A stretch of DNA of 64,000 nt from contig NC_085049.1 in NCBI RefSeq assembly GCF_963662255.1, forward strand, positions 51,934,158 to 51,998,157. Reading direction: 5' to 3'. The position numbers were made by a program, and so were the translations under genes. Shown here piece after piece: positions 25,550 to 35,446 of the stretch (positions are counted from its first letter, which is position 1; every line of letters starts with the position of its first letter). Origin of the DNA: Cinclus cinclus. Taxonomy: Eukaryota > Chordata > Aves > Passeriformes > Cinclidae. The notes beneath the pieces are model-generated. The model was not told the DNA's origin. It did no database searches and worked only from the letters and a program-made list of their open reading frames with translations.

Positions 25550-25831
25550 GATTTCTTACTGCAGTTTATCTCACCTCAACCTACTTCCTCCCTTATCCAC
25601 GTGCATGAAGGCACATGCTCCCTCACACGCCCGTTTCCCAGCTGGTTAGTCACAAGGAAGCAGATGAGATTGGATTAGAGCAGAAGAGACGGCAAGGAAG
25701 GAATTGTGAAACTGGAATGAGTGACTGGAATGGTGACAACCACCAGAACATGAACACAAGTTGTTATGTCACTGATCCTGATGCCTAAATCTGCCCCTAC
25801 CTCTGAGGCCCAGCACTGACAAAGGGAACAC
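25550..25831. other. GC-richer flank of a protein relic
   Basis: This stretch is visibly richer in G and C than the surrounding DNA and contains scattered codon-like sequence on the minus strand. No single frame stays open for long. It may be the 3' side of the relic annotated at 25832-27120, but I cannot define its edge. Confidence 0.3.
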
Positions 25832-27120
25832 TCACGAAAGGTTCATTGTGTGAGCATGAATTTCTGCGTGCTGGGCATGAAACAGTGACTTTGTTATTGT
25901 GGATGTGGTAGTTACTACATGTGGCCCCCCAGGATGATTTGCCCTGAACTTCCTGATTGTACTTCTATGTGAAGAGAAATACACAGATTGCAATTTTCTG
26001 ATTCTTTGCCTTGTTGGATTTGGCCTTTCTCTGACCACAGAGTGATCGCTGGGAGCAACTTCATCAATGGATTGGTTTAATTTCCTTCTCTTTGGAAAGA
26101 GACAGCCTGTAACAACTCTTGAACCTTCAAATGCAGAAGGGTGTGGCTGAAGCCCTCTAGTACTGTTTATTAAAAAACTTTTGCACAACTTTATTTTGAA
26201 TAGGAGTATTTTAAGGATCTTTTAAATGTAGAGAAAAAAAATTACTAGGTGGAGCTTTAAATCCTTCACTATCTATGAGTTACTGAATGATGAGTTGGAC
26301 ATGACCCCTTACAAGTTTTCTCCTTGATAATGTACATGAGAGATATTGATGACACGATCCAAATATGAAAAACATATCTTCTCTCATTGCTCATCTCTTC
26401 TTTCCTGGTGTGGAGGTGGTGTTGACAAGCTCCAGATTTCACTGGTGTGCCTACTCCAGGATATGCATGATCGCATAAAGCACAGTTTGAAAGGCTTCCC
26501 AGAAAGAATGCAAAACAGTTGAATTCTGTTACTCTGCCTCAGAATCAAACGAGATGATGACACCTTTCTCAGCCATACAGAAACATTTTCATCCCCAGTA
26601 TCAAATTGTTTAGGGGAGACATTATACTCCAGCAACGCTAATGATAGAACAGATGATGCTAGAACATATTGTGACATTTGTTTGTAAGTCACATGGCTGT
26701 AAAACATGATTTTGGTTGCCTGAGTGCAAAGTAGCTTCATGCAACAGATCAGACACCAGCATTCTCAGTATCTTCCTAATTATGTGTGCCAGATGTGCCT
26801 TGCACAGCCTCTGTGAAGGTAGGTGAAATTTTCTATTCAAACCAGAAGTGTAAGGACCCAGTTTTCTCAGGAGCTCTATGGTCAGAGATCCACATTATCT
26901 GCAAGGAGTCAGGGCACCTAGAATAGCACTCCATTATGTGTGCTTTTAAAACAAGGAATAATCTGAGTTTTAAGGAGACTAAATAGGATGAAAGGAATGT
27001 AGCTGCACATCAATGCCTTTGGATTTTGTTCCTCTTGATAAAGATTGATGAGCTGTTCCATTTCCTTGGAGTCCTGTGTGACATCACACTGGAATGTCTT
27101 TTCGAAAACGTCAAAAGAGG
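25832..27120 (-). pseudogene. Frameshifted protein-coding relic, family not recognised
   Basis: Read on the minus strand from about 27120 down, protein-like sequence continues across several frames. About 27110-26905 gives SSFDVFEKTFQCDVTQDSKE and later EEQNPKALMCSYIPFILFSL. A frame change near 26935 leads to PDSLQIMWISDHRAPEKTGS. Then 26840-26622 gives KAHLAHIIRKILRMLVSDLL. Another frame, ending at 26384, gives QFDTGDENVSVWLRKVSSSR and LCILSGKPFKLCF-like sequence. Finally 26188-25832 carries a basic, nuclear-protein-like stretch with LFPKRRKLNQSI and RPNPTRQRIRKL. Each frame is closed by stops or frameshifts, so no intact product is possible. The lack of obvious introns over about 1.3 kb favours a retrocopy of a spliced mRNA, but no poly-A tail or duplication was identified. 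A decayed single-exon gene, or chance in a GC-richer patch, are the alternatives. I do not recognise the parent gene. Confidence 0.4.
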
Positions 27121-28652
27121 AGATCAGGGAAAAAAAACGTTCCTTTCAAGAAGGGGCAACTGAACATAACACATGTAAAGACAAAAATGAATACTGAGAC
27201 AAGAGGAAGATGGGATCGATGAGGAAAGAACGAGAGGAGTCACTAAGAAAATTGAGTGCAACAGCAAATATAAAAATGTATGAGACATGTTTCATATCAC
27301 TTAAGAGGAGGAACTCTAAAGTGTGGGCTGAGATCCTGATGTGTTCAAAACTTTCTGTTAGCCCACATGTACTAGTTATATTCTGGAAGATTGTGCCCAA
27401 TCATTGATCCATTTTTTTCCCATTAAAGAAACTCCTGATTAGATCTTACTCTGTGTTTTCAGTCAAAGGGAATCTGCTCACCTGCACAAAGCCCACCCTT
27501 CATGAAGAGCAACCCGAAAAGTGGACATGAAAATGGATCCACTGCAAAAGGGCACGCTACTCTGGAAATCCATTGACACCAAGCACAATAAATGCTAAAA
27601 AACTTTTCATATCAGGAAAATATCTACATAGAAGTAAATGACATATAGCAAAACATAGAAAAAGTCAAATGACACATTTGGTACACATAAAATTCATTTA
27701 AGTAACTGGTCTATTAAAATCTAAATGGATAAATAAGTTTATGAAATATTAGCAAGTTTACTAACACAAATAATTAAGATGCTCTAAAATTGGTCTGACT
27801 TATACACTTGTAGCAGCTAATGCTCATTCACTTTTGATCAAGAATGCTTATGTAAAGTCTGAACTAAAGTGCTAGATGAGGAATGTATTCAAGCAATGCT
27901 TAGAAATTATTTGACATAGAAACACTGGCTGAGGTAGAACTCATATAGCGTACAATTAGTAAATGCAATTTTCCACAGCTTGATTTGTCATAAATACTAA
28001 ATTTGCATAACTTCAAAAAAAAAAGTCTTGACTTGAAAGAAAGGACTTTAAAAAAATTAATATAGCAATTTTTCCCTTTTAGTGATGCAAACAGATCAAC
28101 TAAAATTTATTTAAAATGCACAAGGCAGTCAAAATATCCTGTTTAAAATACAGATAAACTCCTCCTTGCAGTGAGTAGTAGTAAGTACCCTGTAGGCATG
28201 AATCACAATAAAATAAGTAATTTATTATTTCTGTTTAATGTCAAGTGTTTTCTGGTTTGGTTTTGTTGTTGGGTTTGGTTTTTTTCCTGCTGGTGCTAGG
28301 GCCAATTGCTTATTGACAAAATTTGTGCCTGACTTGGAAGATATGTGATTTTTCTAGATGAAAAATAAATTATTGTTTACTTCTACATAAGCAAAATTTC
28401 ACTTTTTCTGCATGGCTTCATATACTAATACTTTATACTTTAAAAAGTATTATTTACCTAAAACATTAATTTTCTTATTATTTATGTATCTTATTTCATG
28501 AAATTGGAAAGAGACCTTTGAAAGTTCGGTTGTAATACTGGTGGCAAAAAAGGTTGTGGAATGAAATTCAAAGATAGTTTCATTAAATCTATCACAAATA
28601 TAAATATTCTAAGGCGTATAGATATCTAATGAAAGAACAACAGTTTTTTCTT
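27121..28652. other. Noncoding DNA, possible 5' extension of the relic up to about 27550
   Basis: From 27121 to about 27550 both strands have moderate open frames (84 codons minus at 27146-27400, 65 codons plus at 27210-27407). The composition resembles that of the relic, so the relic may extend here on the minus strand with further frameshifts. From 27560 to 28652 the sequence returns to plain AT-rich DNA with nothing recognisable. Confidence 0.3.
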
Positions 28653-29455
28653 CACATCATAGAAGCAGTGAATGATTTGGGATGTTAAGGAACTTAAAGA
28701 TCATCTATTTCCAATCCCTCTGCTGTGGTCAGGGTTGCCACCCACCAGACCATATTGCTCAGAGCCCCATCCAACCAAAGTGGTCTTGAACACTTCCAGG
28801 GATGGGGGACCCACAACTTCTCTAGGCAACTTGTTCAACTGCCTCATCTACCTCACAGTAAAGAATTTCTTCCTGAAATAAAATCTAAGCCTATTTTATT
28901 TCAGTTTGAAGCCATTCCCCCTTGCCCTGTCACTACATATCCTTTGAGAAACCCCTCTCCACTTTTCTTGTAGGTTTCCTTCAGGTTCTTGAAGGCCACC
29001 AACTAGATGACCTTGAAGCCTTTTTATTTTCCAGGTTGAACTACCCAAACTCTCACAGACTGTTTTCATAGGAGAGGTGCTCCATCCCTCTGAACATCTT
29101 CACAGCCTTCTTCTTGTCCTGTTTAACATCCCTATGTCTTTCTCATGCTGAGGATGCAGTACCCCAAGCAGGGTCTCATGACAACAGAGTAGGGGGCAGA
29201 ATCCCCAACCTCAACCTGCTGGCTGCTCTTTGGGTGCAGCCCAGGATGTGGCTGACTTCCTGGGCTGTGAGCATGCACTGTTGGTTTCTGTACAGCTTTT
29301 CATCTACCAGAAGAACCAAGTCCTCTACCGGGCTGCCTCCAGTGAGTTCTTCTCCCATTTTGTGTCTGGTATTGCCAGGAAGCAGCTGAACCACCTTGTA
29401 ATTGGACTTGTGGAACTTCATGAGACTCTCGTGAAGTAGCTGCTTTTGTTTCCCC
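28653..29455 (-). mobile_element. CR1 LINE, ORF2 C-terminal region plus 3' UTR
   Basis: This is the longest CR1 piece in the window (about 0.8 kb). On the minus strand the first 280 bp (29457-29176) encode a 93-codon open stretch from the C-terminal third of the reverse-transcriptase ORF2. Key words are SLMKFHKSNYKVVQLLPGN, EDLVLLVDEKLYRNQQCML and SHILGCTQRAASRLR, matching the family pattern 'lmkfnkgkckvlhlg...dlgvlvdeklnmsqqcal...nhilgcikr'. The UTR follows, with plus-strand words 'acttccagggatggggga', 'agtaaagaatttcttcctga' and 'ttgaagccattcccccttg', ending near 28653. The copy is 5'-truncated with indels. No catalytic RT or endonuclease region is present, so it is inactive. Confidence 0.93.
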
Positions 29456-29560
29456 ATTCGTCTAACTTAGTTAGCTTTTCACATTTGTGATTGGTCTGTA
29501 AATTAGGGCTAAAACTTGCCCATTTCTGATTATACAGTAGTGGTGAAGGATACATCTGGT

Positions 29561-29598
29561 TTGTTGGTTGGTTGGTTGGTTGGTTGGTTGGTTGGTTA
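29561..29598 (+). repeat. (TTGG)n microsatellite
   Basis: About nine tandem TTGG units with a degenerate final unit (TTAG), about 100 bp beyond the 5' end of the CR1 piece. Confidence 0.93.
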
Positions 29599-29966
29599 GT
29601 TGGATTTTTTAAGGAGTAAAAGAAAGGTTAAATGTATCAAACATCAAATACGTCTGGTTTTCTTTTTGAGATTTGACCTGACAACTTTTCAGGTCATCTC
29701 ATGTTGGGCTCCCACTATATATTTAAGAAAACAATGAATTCATCTTTCTTTTTAGAATGGTCACAATCAGGCTATGGGGAAAGGATTATAAATGAGGGGA
29801 AAAAAAAGGAAAAAAAAATTGCCATTGCCAGGCAAAATAATTTAATTTTCCTGAGAAATATCTTGCAAATTCATTTTCTTGCCAGCTTGAATGTTTTTTT
29901 TATGTCTAAGTCTAGATCTTTTTTCTGAAGACCTGGGAAAAACAGATGAGTTCACCAAATACTTAC

Positions 29967-30059
29967 GTACACAGGATGCTGGGTGCTCAAGCCTGTCTGA
30001 TCTCTACCCACGAGATTTACTATGATGCAACTATCTAAGAAAGACTTTATTGCTGCATA
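29967..30059 (-). other. Exon-like segment, 93 bp, phase 0-0 (candidate only)
   Basis: On the minus strand a T12-13 tract with a possible branch site (ctaaaat) leads to 'ttattacag'. Then come exactly 93 bases (31 codons) with no stop, starting YAAIKSFLDS and ending GLSTQHPVY, followed by the strong donor 'gtaagt' (plus-strand acttac at 29961-29966). Length divisible by three and good splice signals at both ends are what a cassette exon would show. An alternative acceptor 13 bases upstream would give 106 bp. I do not recognise the peptide, and I found no neighbouring exon in the window, so this could still be chance. Confidence 0.25.
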
Positions 30060-32774
30060 CTGTAATAACATCCTATGCATTTTAGAAAAAAAAAAAAAGA
30101 CTAAAGCCGAACATTTTGGTATCTGAATTTCTGAAAGAAGCCTGAGATATTTTAAGCAGTCTTTGGAATGAAAGTACATGTAAAAATTTAAACAAAAGGA
30201 TACCTTCAGTTTGTTAAATTGCCTTTCATTCTTTCACCAAGCTTTCTGTGAGAACAACACCCAAGAGATTTAGCTCAGAAACACAATATTTTCTTTGCAT
30301 GTTTATTAAATATGTCACTTCACAAAGATGTTTGTCTCTAAATTTCTAGAGAAACAGGCAGGCTATCTTGTAATTTATCCCTCTCAACACACAAGCTTGA
30401 CAAGATTATTTTTCTTTCCATGAAAAAAAAAAGGATGTAATATTCTGTGTGTAGTGTTGCCACCATTTGTGGTGAATGATTTCAAATATTACCTAAAAAA
30501 AATATCAGAGACAGAAAAATGAAAGATTATGCCAAGTTTGGAGGATACATGATACAGAGCAGGTGGTTGTCAGAGGGCTCAGTATGCACAGTCCACCTCA
30601 CCTGCACTATTCTGTTTGGAACAAGATTATACACCTGCAAAGAATGCACTGCAGTGTTATATAGAAGGAGTAGTAGCATTTGAAGGGTGCATATGATTTA
30701 AGTGTTTTGGACTGTGATAATACACTTAAAATTGTGCAATATCCAGGCTACACTGTGGCAGTCTAAAATCCTAAATAATTCTATACTGCTGTTAAGCAGG
30801 TTTGAGTAACTCACAGAAATTCTGAATATCATATATTCCACAGAATTCTGCAAGACCTAGACAGACAAGATCCATTATGTTTTGCCTATTCATTTTTGAC
30901 AGAGTAATTTTACCACAGAACTTGAATTAATTCATTCCAGAAAGTAGAAATAACAAGGTATAAAAATAGAAAGTCAAAATATTTTTCCATATGTTCGAGT
31001 AGAAAGATCTTTAAAGGAAACACCAGTACTGACCTAAAGAATGTGAAAAAACATTCCCTTTTCCAGCAGGAACTATAGCACGCATACTCAAAAAACTAGG
31101 GAAATATGTGTTTAAAGTCCATTTTATATATTTTTGTATTGAAAATCTTTAAGACCAATCAACTTTTTTTACCTAAAGTAATAGTTTTTAAAAAGTTTAA
31201 TATTGAATTTAAAGTTTTCAAGAATCTGATTCCTTAAATTTTGGCTAGGTATATATTTTGACATTCTAAAATATCTAAAGTGAAAGATCCCTTAGTTCTA
31301 GATTCTCTTTGTGTGTCTTGCTTTTGTAAAAATCAGATATTAACAGAAAACTGTCATACCATGTAAGGCATGGAAAGTAAAAACTATCACCTGCAACACT
31401 GACAAGAGGAAGCCTAGCTTAGTTCTTCCCTTTTTTTGACAAAAATTGTCTTAATTTCTTCACTACATTCTGTATAAATGTTTATGAAAATAGGTAACCA
31501 TGTATTTTTTTCTGAAGTGATAATAATGCAAATTATGCTTTAACTATATCTGTGAATTATTTTTATTTAATTTGTTAATGTCCTCACACTGAAAAAAACT
31601 GGTAGTGATAAATAATTATCTCTACAGAAAAACACATTAAATGCAAAATTTGCCTTGTTTTAGCTGTTGCAACAAAGGTTTAAATGGAGTAGCAACTTAG
31701 ATAAATTACAAAACGAGAGTTTTATTAAAATGGCAGTATCATGAATGTATGAGGTCAATATTTCAACCATATAGAAAGGAAAGTAGTAGATTTATAAGAA
31801 AAATTCACCGTAATGATTTTGCTTTGTATACTAATTCTGAATCTAATTGTCTTATAGTTAACGTATTGTTGCTACTACTTACAGGGAAATTGTTGTGTAA
31901 AAACTGGTAACAAACATACTCTGTAAAATAATGTAAATATAATGATCTACTTTTGAAAAGTTCAATTGCCCTCAATGCCAGTTTTGAATTTATTAGAATT
32001 TATGACATAGTTCTACCATTATTCAAAGCAAAGGTTCTGTGGTATGCTAATTTCTTTAATGATTTCCTCCTCCATTCTGGACAATCTAGAAAATCTCTCA
32101 AATGAGTTAATTATTTTTGGCACAAGTCTTGTCCTAAATACATTCTCCCAACATCTTTATTCTATCTAAGATATAGCTCTAATGGGAAGAGTTGTAAGCT
32201 TTGAGCTACAATATTCTACTCCTCTGTCTTCCTGTGTCTTGAGACCTACAAATTGGAAATGATTGCTAAAATCAAGCCATGTAATTAGACAGCATAACAT
32301 CTAATATACTCCTTTTGTCAGCTGGCCAGAGAGAGAATTTCAGTAAATGATACATTACACCATGAAAAGATTCTTTCAAACAAGCCTGTTAATGATGATA
32401 AATAAAGAACTTGTGCAAAACCAAGCAATTAATCCTTTGGAAGCTTTCCATTGAAGTTGCTATTAAGGCATCAAGCAGTGCAAGCACATTACATAAACAA
32501 ATCCTTTGGGAATATTCCACTTTAGGTTAGTGCATTTTCTTGCAAATCCATCTGTAGTTAACTTCTTTCATATAATTTCTTATTCACTAAAATATTGTCT
32601 TTATTTTAACAAAGGAACAATCAACAGTCATTCATAGTGGGAAAAATCAGTTAAAAATACATCACATCATGTAAGAATTTTTAAATGTTCAAAGACATTG
32701 CTTTTTATTTTCAGAGAATAGATATTGATTTATTTGCTTGTGAAGCAAGGGTATTTTTTTTGCTTCTGCTACAG

Positions 32775-32832
32775 GGACAGAGCAGATTGCAAGATCCTGG
32801 CATTAATAATGCATTGGAAATAAAGAGGAATG
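32775..32832 (+). other. Exon-like segment, 58 bp (candidate only)
   Basis: The plus-strand acceptor is strong: a T8 run, then 'gcttctgctacag', ending at 32774. The following 58 bases are open and read GQSRLQDPGINNALEIKRN plus one base. They are followed by the good donor 'gtaagc' at 32833. If real, it would be a phase 0 to phase 1 small exon. It sits inside a 73-codon open frame. The peptide is hydrophilic, unlike the flanking intron-style translation, but I do not recognise it. Confidence 0.22.
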
Positions 32833-33315
32833 GTAAGCAAAAATTTATTCTGCAGCTTGTAAAAAATGTGAGATGTCAAAAGGTTATGAAAAAATCCTCC
32901 CAGTAAACACTATTTTGAGTTACAATCTTGTAAAGCAGCTTCTCAGTGGGCAGGCAACTAAGTAGATCAATGTCTCAGTACATGAGAAGATGGTGTACAT
33001 TGGTGTTTTCAGTAATTTTTTTTTCATAGGTCCACCAAATTATTCCCTGTTCATATTAGGAGCTCTGGCTGGAAGCATAAAAGAACATAAAGAATGGATT
33101 AGTATTAGTAATTTTTTACTCTGCAAACACAGAACTGTTAAGATTCCATCCTGTTATTAGACATGTGGAAAATACTTTGAATGTTTGGTTTCAGTATAAA
33201 TCCCATAAAATAGCAAAAAATAACAAAAGTAAATGTCACAATAGAGTATGGAAGATTTTTGCTATGTCTACCATAAAGGAGGTATGGATATCAAGCTGTT
33301 AGTGTTTGGTGGAGG

Positions 33316-33357
33316 TTTTTTGTTTGTTTGTTTGTTTTTCTTTTTTTGTTTTTTTTT
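33316..33357 (+). repeat. T-rich (GTTT)n microsatellite
   Basis: About four GTTT units followed by long T-runs broken by single C or G. Confidence 0.85.
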
Positions 33358-33711
33358 AACAAAATGAACTGTAAAGTTATTTTAACTAGTGCAATTTTAA
33401 GTTAAAATGTAAACTTTCAGGTATGGATTGTATCAGTAGCCTTGTATCATTGACTTCTTGCAGTTTTAGACTTTTCTTCATTTACAAGATACCTTTCAAC
33501 TAAAGAGAAATGCTAGAGCTGGTGTTTTTCCAAATTAAATGAATAGGAAGATTCTAAAGAACCGTAGCAGCATTGGTCATGACCATTGGGGATTTCCTTG
33601 CATCTGTAAAGACTGAAAAAGGAGAATACAGACATTGAATACTTATTTTTCTCCAAATAAAGAAATTCTGTATCAGAAAAAAATAACAGTGAAAATTCCT
33701 GAAAACACTGA

Positions 33712-34100
33712 TTCATAAAATCATCATATTGCAGACTGGTTGAGGTTGGAAGACACCTCTGGAGGTTATTTAGTCTCACCCCCGTGGCTCAAGCATGGCC
33801 ATCCAGAGCCAGCTGCCCAGAGCCATGTCCAGGCAGTTATTGACAAGAGTAAGACTCGACTCTGGTCAGCCTCTGCCAGTTTTCAGTTACCTGCACAGTA
33901 AAATTTTCCTGATATTCAGGGTGAACCTCAAGTGGTTTTCTTTGTGTTGTGCCTCCTTCCTTGTCACTGTTATGCCACCAGTCTTGACACTGTCATATCA
34001 CCAGTGCTTAGTACAGTGGAAGGATCCCCTCCCTCAACCTGCTGGCAGGAGTCCCAAAAGTATTCTGCAGTCCAGGCTAGTGTTAGCCTTCCTTGTGGAA
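33712..34100 (-). mobile_element. CR1 LINE 3' UTR fragment with internal shortening
   Basis: Plus-strand words 'ttgaggttggaagacacctctggagg', 'ccagagccagctgcccagagccatgtccaggc', 'cacagtaaaattttcctgatattcagg' and later 'aaggatcccctccctcaacctgctggca' follow the antisense CR1 3' part in order. Compared with the usual layout, sequence appears to be missing between about 33960 and 34000, where ORF2-end-like words follow the UTR words too soon. The overlapping 107-codon and 82-codon plus-strand frames are antisense to the element and not genes. Confidence 0.88.
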
Positions 34101-34970
34101 AATTATATTGGCTTATGACGAATTTGGTGACACTAGGACTTCTGGGTCATATTCTTCCTCTTTGTATTTATCAAGTGTAAGATATTTATTGCCATTTTAT
34201 CACTGTTTTCTGTTAGTATCTTGTGGTGACTGAGATGTTGCCATATAGTAAGACGTTCGTCAACTAAAGTGGGTGCAATTGTGAAACACACAACCTCTGT
34301 CTGCCTAGATGGAAACCATTATTGGTTAGCTGTTATTTTCCATAAATATTATTAATTCAGAGTAGCTAGACAAGAAGAGGGAAAGACACTAAGTGGAGAG
34401 TATCATAATGTAATCTCTCACTGAAATATATATTAATACATATTTAATTATCCAAATTATTAATAAAGTAAATATTTATTCTCTTTGATTTTATGGCGAC
34501 ACCAATCTTCCTGATGCATCTTTTACACAGAGTGATAGATACAAAATTAAATTCCTAGCACACTAAACTTGTAAATAGTATTAAACCATTTTTAACCAGG
34601 GAGCTGGTTAAAGTGATTGTTGGTTGCTACTGTTGTGGTTAAATCTCTCTTAATATACTATGTTTGTATTTAAGAGTGATGGGTTAAATACAACATAAGC
34701 AAAGAAGACATCTCATCACATTCTGTACTACATGGCCACAAGCATAAAATCTAAGTGTCTGCAGAATCTACTGTGAAAGAAATATACCATGAAATATCCA
34801 TGTGTCAAGGGGGGATGGAAAACAGTGGAAATAAAAGTGTTTGAATTTGAAGGGGATAAATATTTTTGCTCTGACTCTAAATTCATTAAATTGGGACTCT
34901 CGATAAGAGGAGGCTAAGGGACATTCACAATTTAAAAAAAAAATAGGGTGTGGAAGAATAGCTATGTCAT
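34101..34970. other. AT-rich noncoding DNA
   Basis: There is no recognisable gene or repeat between the CR1 fragment and the pentamer tract. Confidence 0.5.
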
Positions 34971-35220
34971 CCTCTCCTCTCCTCTCCTCTCCTCTCCTCT
35001 CCTCTCCTCTCCTCTCCTCTCCTCTCCTCTCCTCTCCTCTCCTCTCCTCTCCTCTCCTCTCCTCTCCTCTCCTCTCCTCTCCTCTCCTCTCCTCTCCTCT
35101 CCTCTCCTCTCCTCTCCTCTCCTCTCCTCTCCTCTCCTCTCCTCTCCTCTCCTCTCCTCTCCTCTCCTCTCCTCTCCTCTCCTCTCCTCTCCTCTCCTCT
35201 CCTCTCCTCTCCTCTCCTCT
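34971..35220 (+). repeat. (CCTCT)50 microsatellite
   Basis: About 250 bp of essentially perfect CCTCT pentamers (AGAGG on the other strand). It is a pure polypyrimidine/polypurine tract with near-mirror symmetry, a configuration able to form triplex (H-DNA) and prone to length change. The long open frames over it in all frames (for example repeated SSPLL or RRGEE) are products of the repeat and not proteins. Confidence 0.98.
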
Positions 35221-35440
35221 TTTCCTTCTTTTCTTTTCTTTTCTTTTCTTTTCTTTTCTTTTCTTTTCTTTTCTTTTCTTTTCTTTTCTTTTCTTTTCTT
35301 TTCTTTTCTTTTCTTTTCTTTTCTTTTCTTTTCTTTTCTTTTCTTTTCTTTTCTTTTCTTTTCTTTTCTTTTCTTTTCTTTTCTTTTCTTTTCTTTTCTT
35401 TTCTTTTCTTTTCTTTTCTTTTCTTTTCTTTTCTTTTCTC
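35221..35440 (+). repeat. (CTTTT)42 microsatellite, adjoining the CCTCT array
   Basis: After an 8-10 base transition ('tttccttc') the array switches to about 42 near-perfect CTTTT units, keeping the same strand fully pyrimidine. Together with the preceding array this makes an uninterrupted polypyrimidine strand of about 470 bases. The clean switch suggests point changes spread from within one ancestral pentamer array, or slippage from an adjoining seed. Confidence 0.98.
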
Positions 35441-35446
35441 TTTTCC

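Larger units (their letters stand above)
29599..33315. other. AT-rich noncoding DNA with two exon-like candidates
   Basis: Apart from the exon-like segments at 29967-30059 and 32775-32832 and a possibly conserved block at 32260-32560, I see only AT-rich sequence. No interspersed repeat was recognised. Confidence 0.5.

Noticed and set aside
28672..29439. Several plus-strand frames of 69-91 codons
   Set aside because: They are antisense to the CR1 copy whose true coding direction is minus.
33795..34180. Plus-strand frames of 107 and 82 codons
   Set aside because: They are antisense translations of a CR1 3' UTR fragment.
34971..35440. Regular array considered as CRISPR
   Set aside because: The 5-bp units have no unique spacers, and the context is a vertebrate genome. 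It is a simple tandem repeat.
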